64,000 nt of DNA, taken from assembly GCF_003668875.1 (NCBI RefSeq), contig NZ_RAWM01000016.1:1-64000 (forward strand). Direction: 5' to 3'. Positions 51,093-59,795 of the stretch are shown here, one piece after another (within the stretch, counting starts at the first letter, position 1; every line of letters begins with the position of its first letter). The stretch comes from Corallococcus interemptor. Lineage in GTDB: Bacteria; Myxococcota; Myxococcia; Myxococcales; Myxococcaceae. The notes below the pieces were generated by a model. It was given only the letters and a program-made list of their open reading frames with translations, was not told the origin of the DNA and did no database searches. The position numbers were made by a program, and so were the translations under genes.

Positions 51093-52232
51093 CTAGCTCA
51101 CCTCGAGCGCCACCGCCTCCAGGTACTCGGCCCCCGGGGAGCCGACCGGCGCCGGGTGGTCCGGCGGCAATCCCATCCGTACCAGCCGGAATGCGATGCG
51201 CGCCTCCTGCTCGCAGGCCGTGGCCACGCACTCCGTGAACGAGCCCAGCGCCAGCGGTGGGTGATAACCGACCACGAGCAGCCGCCCTCCATGGCGGGTG
51301 CGCCGCAGGGCCAGCCGGACCTGTTCGATGAAGTCCTCCTCGGACGCCACGCTCAGCGTGTCGAGCAGCACCAGGTCGAAGGTCTCCTTGATCGCCCGGA
51401 GCACGGCCAGCGGCTCGCCCTGTTCCACCGTCACCCGGCCGAGCAGCCCGTTGGCCTCCGCGTTCTCCCGCGCCAGGTCCGCCGCGTCCGCGTTGCCGTC
51501 GAAGGCCAGAATCTGCTTCGCCCCGTGGCGCCCCGCGTGGACGAAGAGGCCGCCCACGTTGCAGGCGACGTCCAGCACCCGGTCCCCGTTGCCGGTGCGG
51601 CCCAGGAAGCGGCGCAGTTCGCGGTGATCATACGCGTAGCCCGTGCCCCGGCCGTAGGTGAGGTCCACGGTGAAGCGCGCGCCCATCTCCAGCAGGCGGC
51701 ACCAGCGCGGCGGCGTGCCGTACATCACGTGCGGACGCTGCGCGGGCAGGCCCAATGCCTTGCGCCGGAGTGTGTCGTTGCGCAGCAGCACTGAGCCCGC
51801 CCCCGTCACCTCGACCAGCGTGCGGGTGATCTCCTCCTGCCGCGCGTCCATGGAGCGGGTGAGCGTCTGGACGACGAAGTGTTGGTCATACCGGTCCACG
51901 ATGAGACCCGGCAGCCCGTCCCCGTCGTCGTTGACGATGCGGCAGAAGCGCGGGTCGTCCACCAGCCGGCCGCGCCGCTCGAAGGCGTGGCGCACGTGGC
52001 GGGGGATGAGCCCCTCCACGGATTCGTCCGGCAGGCCCAGGCGGCGCACGGCGTAGGACGCCTCCAGGTCCACGTCTCCCAGCCCCAGGACGTGTCCGTC
52101 CTCGTCCTTGAGCTGCATGGGCGTGCCGGGCTGCGGCTCGCCCTCCATGGAGACGATGTCCTCGCGGCGCAGCCAGGGAGCGCCATGGCGAAGCTTGCGG
52201 GCGGCTTCTCGGGACAGGTAGGTGCTGAGCAA
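51093..52232 (-). CDS. RlmI-like class I SAM-dependent rRNA methyltransferase, divergent
   Basis: 379 residues from TTG 52232, chosen because GGAGGAGG lies 8 bases upstream (52241-52248); a GTG at 52265 adds 11 residues but falls within a perfect palindrome. The N-terminal PUA part has LRHGAPWLRREDI and LGLGDVDLEASYAVRRLG; the central domain has DGLPGLIVDRYDQHFVVQ, and the Rossmann domain FTVDLTYGRGTGYAYDHRELRRFLG (in parts), VLDVACNVGGLFVHAG and ILAFDGNADAADLARENAEANGL. RlmI methylates C1962 of 23S rRNA; its catalytic DPPxF motif here reads LLDTLSVAS, so a changed target or loss of activity is possible. Confidence 0.82.
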   Translation of the reverse strand: MLSTYLSREAARKLRHGAPWLRREDIVSMEGEPQPGTPMQLKDEDGHVLGLGDVDLEASYAVRRLGLPDESVEGLIPRHVRHAFERRGRLVDDPRFCRIVNDDGDGLPGLIVDRYDQHFVVQTLTRSMDARQEEITRTLVEVTGAGSVLLRNDTLRRKALGLPAQRPHVMYGTPPRWCRLLEMGARFTVDLTYGRGTGYAYDHRELRRFLGRTGNGDRVLDVACNVGGLFVHAGRHGAKQILAFDGNADAADLARENAEANGLLGRVTVEQGEPLAVLRAIKETFDLVLLDTLSVASEEDFIEQVRLALRRTRHGGRLLVVGYHPPLALGSFTECVATACEQEARIAFRLVRMGLPPDHPAPVGSPGAEYLEAVALEVS

Positions 52233-52260
52233 GGTGCGGTCCTCCTCCAGCGCGATGGCA

Positions 52261-52278
52261 GGCACCCCGCGGGGTGCC
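52261..52278. repeat. Perfect 18-base palindrome before the RlmI-like gene
   Basis: GGCACCCCG-CGGGGTGCC is fully self-complementary, 29 bases before the TTG start and 82 bases after the upstream small gene stop. It can form a 9-bp arm cruciform, or in RNA a hairpin with a minimal loop; operator and terminator are both possible. Confidence 0.4.
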
Positions 52279-52359
52279 CTCCACCAAACATGGGCCTTGG
52301 GGGGCCTGCTGGCGGCGAGGGCCGTGCCGCTGCCCTGGAGGGCAGGGGAGGGAGCGGCG

Positions 52360-52734
52360 CTAGAAGACGGGAGGCGGCCGCTTGTAGGCCTTGAAGGTCA
52401 CCCGGGTGAGCAACCCGCTGACCACCAGGGCCAGCGCGATGCCCATCATCCGGACGTTCCAGTTCGTGCCGGTGAAGAGCAGCACGAGCGCGAGCACGCC
52501 CACCGCCACCGCGCCCACCACCGTGAGCGTCTGGGCGCGCTTGGACGTCTCCCCCGCCTGGGGCTTCCTCGCCCGGGCCAGGACGGGCAGCGAGGACGCC
52601 TTGCGCCACTTCTCCGCGCCGTCCTCGCGCACCTCGTCGTCCGGGTCCACCAGCCCCTGCATGTAGGCGCGCTCGATGTCGCCCAGCGAGGGGAACATCA
52701 GCTCACCATCCGGGGTGCGCACGCGGTACGCCAT
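52360..52734 (-). CDS. Small membrane protein with GYF_2-like N-terminal domain
   Basis: 124 residues. The N-terminal 50 residues (YRVRTPDGELMFPSLGDIERAYMQGLVDPDDEV...KWRKASSLPVL) look like the GYF_2/DUF4339 type, found in myxobacterial envelope proteins. Two transmembrane helices follow (about 73-90 and 95-115, VVGAVAVGVLALVLLF and MGIALALVVSGLL). GGAGGAGAGAG precedes ATG 52734. The upstream FAD oxidoreductase ends 48 bases before, on the same strand. Function unknown. Confidence 0.72.
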   Translation of the reverse strand: MAYRVRTPDGELMFPSLGDIERAYMQGLVDPDDEVREDGAEKWRKASSLPVLARARKPQAGETSKRAQTLTVVGAVAVGVLALVLLFTGTNWNVRMMGIALALVVSGLLTRVTFKAYKRPPPVF

Positions 52735-52782
52735 GGCTCTCTCCTCCCTCCCGGCCAACCCTGCCCGGTGGGGGCGGGGACC

Positions 52783-54378
52783 TCAAGCCAGCTCGGTGGC
52801 AATCTGCTCAGCGGCGCGCAGTCCATCAATGGCGGAGGAGACAATCCCGCCCGCGTAGCCGCAGCCCTCGCCCACCGGGTACAGGCCGCGCATGGACACC
52901 GACTGCAGGTCGTCACCCCGGGTGATGCGCACCGGCGAGGACGTGCGGCTCTCGATGCCGATGAGCTTCCCCTCGTCGCTGATGAAGCCCTTCATCTTCC
53001 GGTCGAACGTGCGCAGCGCCGCCTTGAGGGACTGGGTCAGCCGCTCCGGGAAGAGCTGGTTCAGGTCCGTGTGCGCCAGGCCCGGGCGGTAGCTGGTGTC
53101 ACCCGGATCCTTCTTCACGCGGCCGGCCAGGTAGTCCGGGATGGTCTGCGCGGGCGCGTAGAAGCGGCCTCCGCCCAGCTTGTAGGCCTCCGACTCCCAG
53201 TGCCGCTGGAACTCCAGGCCCGCCAGCGGCCCGTGGAAGCCCTCGCGCGCGAAGTCCGCGACGGACACCGACACGACGATGCCCGCGTTGGCGTACTTCG
53301 CGTTGCGGCGCGAGTTGCTCATGCCGTTGGTGCACTGCAGCCCCTCTTCCGTGGGCGTGGGCACCACGATGCCGCCGGGGCACATGCAGAACGAGTAGAC
53401 GCCGCGCACCTCGCCGTCCACGTCCAGGTTCTCCGCCAGCTTGTAGTCCGCGGGCGGCAGCTTGGCGTGCTTCGCCGCGGAGCCGTACTGGATGCCGTTG
53501 ATCAGCGCCTGCGGGTGCTCCGCGCGGAAGCCCAGCGCGAAGGGCTTGGCCTCCACGCTCACGCGGCCGTCGGCGGCGAAGCGCTCGTACAGCTCGCGCG
53601 CGGAGTTGCCCGGCGCCAGGATGACGCGGTCGCTCTCCAGCGTGCGCCCGTCCGCCATCTTCACGCCCGCGATGCGGCCGTCGCGGTAGAGCAGGTCGTC
53701 CACGCGCTGCTCGAAGTACACCTGGCAGCCGCCCGCGATGAGCTCCTCGCGCAGCTTCGCCACCGCGCCCGGCAGCAGGTCGGAGCCGATGTGCGGCTTG
53801 CCCTCGATGAGGATGTGGTCCGGCGCGCCGTACTTCGCGAAGGCTTCAATCACCTTGCGCACCATGGGGTGGTTGATGCGCGTGGACAGCTTGCCGTCCG
53901 TGTACGCGCCCGCGCCGCCCTCGCCGAAGTTCATGTTGCTCTCGCGGTCGAGCGACCCGTCGCGCATGAGCTTCGCCACGTCCTTGCGGCGCGTGACGAC
54001 CTCCTTGCCGCGCTCCAGCAGGATGCTGCGCACGCCGCGCTCCAGCAGGCCCAGCGCGCAGAACAACCCCGCGGGTCCGGTGCCGATGATGAGCGGCAGC
54101 TTCTCCGGCTCCTTCACGCGCGGCGGCAGATCCGGCGGGGGCGGGGCCTCGCTCACGTCCGGCGGCAGCCGCGGCGCCTTGCGGCCCGGGGCCAGCTCCA
54201 CCTCCAGCGTGTAGATGTAGCGCGGGCTGCCCTTCTTGCGCGCATCCAGCACCGAGCGCACCACCCGCACGGAGGCGAGGTCGCTCCGGGTGACCCCCAG
54301 CTTCTCCGCCGCGCGCTGGCCGAGCAGCTCCTCCGGCTCGTCCAGCCACAGCCCGATGTTGTTCACCCGGTACGCCAT
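52783..54378 (-). CDS. FAD-dependent oxidoreductase (COG2509 type)
   Basis: 531 residues. After an N-terminal domain of about 95 residues typical of this uncharacterised family (begins MAYRVNNIGLWLDEPEEL), the FAD-binding motif is PLIIGTGPAGLFCALGLLERG near 98-118 and ILLERG, then MNFGEGGAGAYTDGKLSTRI, SARELYERFA, CPGGIVVPTPTEEGLQCTNGMSNSRR and the C-terminal GLYPVGEGCGYAGGIVSSAIDGLRAAE. The family was named from sequence only, and its substrate is unknown; a link to NAD(P)H-dependent reduction of unsaturated lipids or cofactors is only a guess. ATG 54378 is set by homology; the frame back to 54693 crosses the divergent promoter region. Confidence 0.88.
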   Translation of the reverse strand: MAYRVNNIGLWLDEPEELLGQRAAEKLGVTRSDLASVRVVRSVLDARKKGSPRYIYTLEVELAPGRKAPRLPPDVSEAPPPPDLPPRVKEPEKLPLIIGTGPAGLFCALGLLERGVRSILLERGKEVVTRRKDVAKLMRDGSLDRESNMNFGEGGAGAYTDGKLSTRINHPMVRKVIEAFAKYGAPDHILIEGKPHIGSDLLPGAVAKLREELIAGGCQVYFEQRVDDLLYRDGRIAGVKMADGRTLESDRVILAPGNSARELYERFAADGRVSVEAKPFALGFRAEHPQALINGIQYGSAAKHAKLPPADYKLAENLDVDGEVRGVYSFCMCPGGIVVPTPTEEGLQCTNGMSNSRRNAKYANAGIVVSVSVADFAREGFHGPLAGLEFQRHWESEAYKLGGGRFYAPAQTIPDYLAGRVKKDPGDTSYRPGLAHTDLNQLFPERLTQSLKAALRTFDRKMKGFISDEGKLIGIESRTSSPVRITRGDDLQSVSMRGLYPVGEGCGYAGGIVSSAIDGLRAAEQIATELA

Positions 54379-54698
54379 TGTGTTCTGACTCCTCGATGGG
54401 GGGGCGTATGTGCTCCACCCCCCGGAGGGAATGCAAGCACTTGAAAAGACAAGATGGCCTGGGGGGTGGGTGCGAACCCGGTGATGCACCCGCCACCGCG
54501 TTCCAGGCGGAGCGGACGGCCGGGTGCGTAACCCCCTTCGCACACTCCACGTTCCGTGCCGTCCGCTTCCGGGCCTCAACCCCTGAGGACTGCTGAAGAA
54601 TCCGTTCGGAAGAGAACGGCTGGCACGGCAGTTGAAGACCGGACCCGCAAGTAGATGCGGCGCCCCGACACGGCGCGCCGATTCCGGAGGCAATTCCC
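54379..54698 (+). promoter_or_regulatory. 320-base divergent intergenic region with a sigma-54-like site
   Basis: No gene is seen here. At 54620-54636 CTGGCACGGCAGTTGAA matches the sigma-54 -24 element exactly (CTGGCACG) and has TTGAA where TTGCA is expected at -12; the changed GC makes it doubtful. It points toward the small gene at 54699. Around 54412-54424 and 54453-54460 there are G-rich and C-rich runs that could pair, and a repeated GCGGACGGCC-like composition, but no clear operator. Confidence 0.3.
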
Positions 54699-54911
54699 GT
54701 GAGCACCGACCAAAAGGGCACCCGCATCCTCGCGCGCACGTTCTTCAACCAGCTGCGCGCAAGCGGTTACACGCCGCACCAGGTCATTGGCATCGCCACG
54801 GAGCTCCTGGAGCTGGTGACGACCGACCTGAGGGAAGGCGACAAGGCCGTCGCCGCCGCCCAGTCGACGCCGGCCCCGGACTCCGGGGCAGGCTTTCAGC
54901 AGCGGGCGTAG
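54699..54911 (+). CDS. Conserved-looking 70-residue soluble protein
   Basis: 70 residues starting at GTG 54699, with GGAGG 8 bases upstream, which strongly supports translation. The N-terminal 45 residues form an amphipathic helical pair (ILARTFFNQLRASGYTPHQVIGIATELLELV), and the C-terminus is Ala/Pro/Ser-rich and disordered. No family recognised. The spacing and helix pattern suggest a small regulatory or structural protein rather than a random frame. It is preceded by the sigma-54-like site. Confidence 0.65.
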   Translation: MSTDQKGTRILARTFFNQLRASGYTPHQVIGIATELLELVTTDLREGDKAVAAAQSTPAPDSGAGFQQRA

Positions 54912-55014
54912 CGCCTTAGACTCCAGCGCATCAACCCTCCGCGGGTGAGCGGGCTCCGGACTGGTTCCGGGCGCCCCACCCGCGAGGTGGCGGCAGCACC
55001 CCTCGGTTCGTCGT

Positions 55015-55659
55015 TCAGTCCCGCGGATGGCGCCTGCGCTCGCGGGCCGCCGCGGCGGCGATGACGAGCAGCGCGGCGGTGAGCGCGGTGAAGACGAGGC
55101 TCGCGGACGTGGGCGCCGTCAGCGCGAGCAGCCCCAGGGCCAGCAGGAACGCGAGCATGTCCACGGCCGCGGGCCGGGGCTGGGGCAGCACCAGCACCGT
55201 GGCGCACCCGGCCAGCGGCAGCCCCAGCGCGACCTGCCGGAAGATGGCGTCCGTGCTGGTGCGCACCGTCTCCCAGTAGTTGATCAGGATGGCGGCGAAG
55301 ATGACGACCGTGCCGCCCGCGAGCACGAGCACGCCCGCGGCCGCCGCGTCCTTGGTGAGGCGGGCCTTCTCGTCGAACTGCTGCACGGCCAGATCCACCA
55401 GCTGCTCCAGCGCGCTGTTCAGAATCTCCGCGAAGAAGATGAGCAGCACGCAGAAGATGAGCGTCACCTTCTCCGCGAGCCCCAGCGGGATGCCGCTGCC
55501 CACCAGCCCCACCAGCACGCCGGAGATGAGGTGGATGCGCATGTTGCGCTGCCAGGCCACGGTGTGGATGAGCCCTGCCCACGCATGTCCGAACGAGGCG
55601 AACAGCCCGTTGCTGCGGCGGGAGGGAAACTGGGGACGGGAAGGTGCAGGAACGGTCAT
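55015..55659 (-). CDS. dgkA: Diacylglycerol/undecaprenol kinase family membrane protein
   Basis: 214 residues. The DgkA signature is present: FFAEILNSALEQLVDLAVQQFDEKARLTKDAAAAGVLV, quoted here as FFAEILNSALEQLVDL and KDAAAAGVLV, with the conserved Glu/Asn/Glu and Asp for Mg-ATP binding, plus N-terminal ASFGHAWAGL and two following helices. It phosphorylates diacylglycerol or undecaprenol in the inner membrane. It is about 90 residues longer than E. coli DgkA because of three additional hydrophobic helices and a basic tail (RERRRHPRD). ATG 55659 is chosen where hydrophobic homology begins; the frame to 55863 is antisense to the amidase start. Divergent from the amidase gene. Confidence 0.88.
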   Translation of the reverse strand: MTVPAPSRPQFPSRRSNGLFASFGHAWAGLIHTVAWQRNMRIHLISGVLVGLVGSGIPLGLAEKVTLIFCVLLIFFAEILNSALEQLVDLAVQQFDEKARLTKDAAAAGVLVLAGGTVVIFAAILINYWETVRTSTDAIFRQVALGLPLAGCATVLVLPQPRPAAVDMLAFLLALGLLALTAPTSASLVFTALTAALLVIAAAAARERRRHPRD

Positions 55660-55736
55660 CGGAAGGTGAAGGGGTGGGCAGGCTAGCACCCACCGGTCCG
55701 ATTGAAGCGGGGGAGTGAAGGGGTAAGGTCGGCCGC

Positions 55737-58628
55737 GTGATGCGAACGTTCCCCCCGTCCTGGTCGCGCACGCTGGCGCTGACCCTGCTGTGCACCTCCG
55801 TCCTCGCTCATGCGCAGGGCACCCCTGAAGCCTTCGAAGGCGACGGCCTGGGGCTGGAGCCACCGGGTGTTCAATACCTGCCAGCTCCGGCGCCCCGCGC
55901 CCATGAGCAGCGCCGCCTGTCGCCGGATGCGCCCGCCGTGGTGCGCCGCGAGGCGCGCCCCGTGAAGTCCAACGTGAAGACGGCGGGCGTGCCGCAGACG
56001 CGGCGGGGCGAGGGAGCGCTGTCCGGCAAGGTCATCTACCTGAGCCCGGGCCACGGCTTCTATCGCAGCGAGCCGTTGAAGCGCTGGGCGACGCAGCGGC
56101 CCAACACCTGGGGCGTGGTGGAGGACTTCATCTCCGCGGAGGTGGTATCGCAGGAGCTGCAGCCCCTGCTGATGGCCGCGGGCGCCACGGTGGTGACCGT
56201 GCGCGAGTCGGACCTGAACCCGCTCATCGCCACGGTGGACAACGGCGGCACGGGCTACGCGGAAGCAGGGGACTCCAGCCGCTTCCACGCCTCCACGCAG
56301 AAGGGCTGGGCCCCGCCGCCCGTGCCCATGGCCAACAACGTGGAGCCCTTCACCCTGGGCACCACGCGCACGCTGGACACGGCGGCGTCCTCCAATGCTC
56401 GGGCGACGTGGACGCCGGACGTGCCGGCGGACGCGGCCTACAACGTCTACGTCTCCTACGGCTCCGGCGCCACGCGCGCGACGGACGCGCACTACGTGGT
56501 GAAGCACGCGGGAGGCGAGAGCCACTTCCGGGTGAATCAGCAGCGCCACGGTGGGACGTGGGTGCTCCTGGGGCGCTTCTACTTCAAGGCCGGAGCGCAC
56601 CCGGAGTCGGGCGCGGTGGTGCTGGAGAACGACTCGGCGCAGGGCGCGGGCGCGACGCTGTCCGTGGACGCGGTGCGGCTGGGCGGTGGCCGGGGCCTCA
56701 TGGGCGACGCGGCGCAGGGGCCGCTGTTGCGTCCGCGCTTCGAGGAGAGCGGGCGCTACCACGTGCAGTACAGCGGCGCGCCGTTCAGCGTCTACGCGCC
56801 CACGGGAGCGAATGCCCTTTCCAACGAGCGCAACGCGGACGTGAACTCCCGGCCGCGCTTCGCCGCGTGGCTGCACGAAGAGGGCGAGGACGCCGTCTAC
56901 GTCGCGTGGCACACCAACGCGGGCACGTCCGGCACCATCCGGGGGACAGAGGCCTACGTCTACGGACCGAACCCGGTGGACGGCACGCTCAACTTCACCG
57001 GCGTGAAGGACAGCGACGTGCTGGGGCGCGCGCTGTTGTCGCAGATTGACGTGGACCTCAAGCGCGAGGTGGATCCGAACTGGCGGGTGCGCAGCCTGCG
57101 CTCGGCGAACCTGGGCGAGGTGAGCCCCACGCACAACCCGGAGATGCCCAGCGTGCTCCTGGAGATGGCGTACCACGACAACACGACGGACGCGGGGGCC
57201 CTCAAGGAGGCCCGCTTCCGCCACGTGGCCGCGCGCGCCATCGTGCAGGGGTTGATCAAGTACTTCGCGACCCGTGACGGTCAGGCGGTGAACCTGCCGC
57301 CGGAGACGCCGGGTGCGGTGGTGGCGCGCAACGCGACGCCGGGCGCGGTGGAGGTGAAGTGGACGGCGCCGCCGCAGGTCGCGTCGGAGGAGGGCCGCGA
57401 CGCGCCCACGGGCTACCGGCTCTACCAGAGCGCGGACGGCTTCGGCTGGGACGAGGGCTCGGACGTCCAGGGCACGACGGCCACCGTCACGCTGTCACCC
57501 GGCACGCTGCGCTACTTCCGCGTGGCGGCGGTGAACGCGGGCGGCGAGTCCTTCCCGTCCGCCACGGTGGGCGTGCGGGTAGGGGACGCGGCGCCGGTGC
57601 TGCTGGTCAACGCGTACGAGCGGCTGGACGCCTCGGTCGCGTGCGGCGAGGAGTTGGAGACGCCATACGACCTGGAGGCCCCGCTGCGCGTCTACCTGGA
57701 GGCGACGAACGACGGCAGCTACCTGCGCCAGCACGGCGCGGCATTCGCGCAGTCCGCGGTGGCGTTCGACAGCGCGACGGGCAACGCGGTGGCGGCCGGT
57801 CTGGTGTCGCCCACGGGCTACCGGCTGGTGGACTGGTCCACCGGGCGCGGAGGCGTGAGGGGCGCGGGCCTGACGCGCACGGAGCAGGACGCCCTGCGCG
57901 CGTTCGTCACCGGGGGCGGGCACCTGATGCTGTCGGGTGGACGCACGGTGTCCACGCTCGCGGCAGGGACGGCGGACGACAAGCTGTTCCTCGCGGACAT
58001 CCTCCGCGCGTCCATCGCGGCGGGGGCGCCGGCGGCCAGGGTGGAGGGCTCGGCGGGTGGGCTCCTTTCGGACCTGCCGGCCACGGCGCTGGCGGATGGG
58101 ACGACGCCCGGCGCCTACCCGGTGGGGGTGACGGACGTGCTGGCACCCACGGGCGGCGGCGCGGACGTGCTGCGCTACACCGGCACGTCGCTGGGCGCGG
58201 GCGTGCTCTCCTCGGGCACGGCGCCCGCAGGCCAGGTGCTGGTGCTGGGCTTCCCGTTCGAGGGCCTTGCGTCCAATCGTGAGCGTTCGCGGCTGGTGGG
58301 CGCGTTCCTGGTGCGCTCGGGAATTGTCGCCCAGGCGCCAGCGCTGCCCGCAGCGGACGTGACGCCCGCGGTCAGCCCCCGGCCGCTGTCGTCCTGCGTG
58401 GCGGTGCGCGAGGTGGATCCGCATCCGGCCCCGCCTCCGCCTCCGCCGCCTCCTCCGCCACCGGAACCGACGGTCGTCCCGGCGCTCCCGAATGACTATT
58501 CCCCCAAGGGGGACAGCGGCTGCGGATGCGGGGCCGGCGCGGGAACGGCCTCCGGGCTCTGGCTGTTGGCCGGGGTGATTGTTCAGCTCCGACGTGCGCG
58601 CGCGAAAGCGGCCCACGCGAAGCGTTGA
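55737..58628 (+). CDS. N-acetylmuramoyl-L-alanine amidase with golvesin-like and FN3 domains and MYXO-CTERM signal
   Basis: 963 residues. Signal peptide about 1-26. A split Amidase_3 domain: IYLSPGHGFY near 100-109 (His106), WGVVEDF (Glu129), then WHTNAGTSG and VLLEMAYHDN near 470-480, giving the Zn ligands and catalytic Glu. Between them a golvesin-type domain (about 165-320, ATWTPDVPADAAYNVYVSY, GGTWVLLGRFYF) is inserted. A fibronectin III domain follows (about 520-620), then a large uncharacterised region (630-880), a Pro-rich linker and the C-terminal tripartite MYXO-CTERM signal at about 926-963: GCGCGAG, a hydrophobic helix and RRARAK. The protein is probably sorted by MrtX and attached to the outer surface, where it cuts peptidoglycan. 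GTG 55737 (or ATG 55740) is the start. Confidence 0.93.
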   Translation: MMRTFPPSWSRTLALTLLCTSVLAHAQGTPEAFEGDGLGLEPPGVQYLPAPAPRAHEQRRLSPDAPAVVRREARPVKSNVKTAGVPQTRRGEGALSGKVIYLSPGHGFYRSEPLKRWATQRPNTWGVVEDFISAEVVSQELQPLLMAAGATVVTVRESDLNPLIATVDNGGTGYAEAGDSSRFHASTQKGWAPPPVPMANNVEPFTLGTTRTLDTAASSNARATWTPDVPADAAYNVYVSYGSGATRATDAHYVVKHAGGESHFRVNQQRHGGTWVLLGRFYFKAGAHPESGAVVLENDSAQGAGATLSVDAVRLGGGRGLMGDAAQGPLLRPRFEESGRYHVQYSGAPFSVYAPTGANALSNERNADVNSRPRFAAWLHEEGEDAVYVAWHTNAGTSGTIRGTEAYVYGPNPVDGTLNFTGVKDSDVLGRALLSQIDVDLKREVDPNWRVRSLRSANLGEVSPTHNPEMPSVLLEMAYHDNTTDAGALKEARFRHVAARAIVQGLIKYFATRDGQAVNLPPETPGAVVARNATPGAVEVKWTAPPQVASEEGRDAPTGYRLYQSADGFGWDEGSDVQGTTATVTLSPGTLRYFRVAAVNAGGESFPSATVGVRVGDAAPVLLVNAYERLDASVACGEELETPYDLEAPLRVYLEATNDGSYLRQHGAAFAQSAVAFDSATGNAVAAGLVSPTGYRLVDWSTGRGGVRGAGLTRTEQDALRAFVTGGGHLMLSGGRTVSTLAAGTADDKLFLADILRASIAAGAPAARVEGSAGGLLSDLPATALADGTTPGAYPVGVTDVLAPTGGGADVLRYTGTSLGAGVLSSGTAPAGQVLVLGFPFEGLASNRERSRLVGAFLVRSGIVAQAPALPAADVTPAVSPRPLSSCVAVREVDPHPAPPPPPPPPPPPEPTVVPALPNDYSPKGDSGCGCGAGAGTASGLWLLAGVIVQLRRARAKAAHAKR

Positions 58629-58653
58629 CTCGGCGGGGGCGCCTGCCTACGGT
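58625..58653 (+). promoter_or_regulatory. Candidate sigma-70 promoter of gap
   Basis: TTGACT (58625-58630), 17 bases, then TACGGT (58648-58653), 73 bases before the gap ATG. The -35 is near consensus; the -10 matches at T, A and the final T only. It overlaps the stop codon of the amidase gene. Confidence 0.45.
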
Positions 58654-58682
58654 CGCCCGCCTTCTTTACGAGATTCATGACG

Positions 58683-58701
58683 GTGGGCCGCGAAGGCCCA
58701 C
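58683..58701 (+). promoter_or_regulatory. Perfect 7-bp stem-loop in the gap leader
   Basis: GTGGGCC-GCGAA-GGCCCAC lies in the 5' leader, 7 bases before AAGGAG (58708-58713). It may stabilise the message or affect ribosome loading. Confidence 0.4.
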
Positions 58702-58725
58702 TCCTTCAAGGAGACGAGACACACC

Positions 58726-59739
58726 ATGGCCATCAAGCTCGCCATCAACGGCTTCGGTCGTATCGGTCGCTGCATCCTGCGCGCCGCGCTCAGCCGCAAG
58801 GAAGACCTCGAGATCGTCGCCATCAACGACCTCGACAAGCCGGCGGCGCTGGCCCACCTGTTCAAGTACGACTCCGTTCACCGCACGTGGCCGGGCGAGG
58901 TGAGCCACACGGACAAGGGCATCGTCGTCAACGGCAAGGAGATCGCCGTCACCGCGGAGAAGGACCCCTCCGCGCTGCCCTGGAAGAACATGAACGTGGA
59001 CGTGGTGATGGAGTGCACCGGCCGCTTCACGGCCCGTGACGCCGCCGCCAAGCACCTGGCCGCCGGCGCCAAGAAGGTCATCATCTCCGCGCCGGCCAAG
59101 GGCCCGGACATGACCATCGCGTACGGCATCAACCACCACGAGTACGACCCGGCCAAGCACCACATCGTGTCCAACGCCTCGTGCACCACCAACTGCCTGG
59201 CGCCCATCGCCAAGGTGCTGGTGGACAACTTCGGCATCGAGAAGGGCCTGATGACGACGGTGCACAGCTACACCAACGACCAGCGCATCCTGGACCTCAC
59301 GCACGACGACATGCGCCGCGCCCGCGCCGCCGCGCTGTCCATGATCCCCACCAGCACCGGCGCCGCGAAGGCCATCGGTGAGGTGCTCCCGGCGCTCAAG
59401 GGCAAGATGCACGGCCTGTCCGTCCGCGTCCCCACCCCGAACGTGTCCCTGGTGGACCTGACGGTGAACACCTCCAAGAAGGTCACCGCCGAAGAGGTCA
59501 TCGCCGCGATGAAGGCCGCCGCCAACGGCGCGCTCAAGGGCGTGCTCGAGTTCAGCGACGCGCAGACGGTGTCCGTGGACTACAACGGCAACCCGCACTC
59601 GGCCATCTTCGACGCCACCAACTGCTACGTGATGGGCGACAACCTGCTCAAGGTCATGGCCTGGTACGACAACGAGTGGGGCTTCTCCAACCGCATGGTC
59701 GACACGGCGAAGTTCCTCGTGTCCAAGGGCGTGGCGTAA
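58726..59739 (+). CDS. gap: Type I glyceraldehyde-3-phosphate dehydrogenase
   Basis: 337 residues, standard length. INGFGRIGRCILRA at 7-20 is the NAD-binding motif; SNASCTTNCLAP near 148-159 contains the catalytic Cys; the conserved His lies in HSYTNDQ, and WYDNEWGFSNRM closes the protein. It catalyses the oxidative phosphorylation of glyceraldehyde 3-phosphate to 1,3-bisphosphoglycerate. Asp at the end of beta-2 (INDLDKPAALA) fits NAD+ preference. First gene of gap-pgk-tpiA-secG, a common order; spacing to pgk is 56 bases. Confidence 0.98.
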   Translation: MAIKLAINGFGRIGRCILRAALSRKEDLEIVAINDLDKPAALAHLFKYDSVHRTWPGEVSHTDKGIVVNGKEIAVTAEKDPSALPWKNMNVDVVMECTGRFTARDAAAKHLAAGAKKVIISAPAKGPDMTIAYGINHHEYDPAKHHIVSNASCTTNCLAPIAKVLVDNFGIEKGLMTTVHSYTNDQRILDLTHDDMRRARAAALSMIPTSTGAAKAIGEVLPALKGKMHGLSVRVPTPNVSLVDLTVNTSKKVTAEEVIAAMKAAANGALKGVLEFSDAQTVSVDYNGNPHSAIFDATNCYVMGDNLLKVMAWYDNEWGFSNRMVDTAKFLVSKGVA

Positions 59740-59795
59740 AGCCGCGCTTCACTGGCACCCCAGGCTGACCGAGACAGGCACAAGGGACACCCAAG

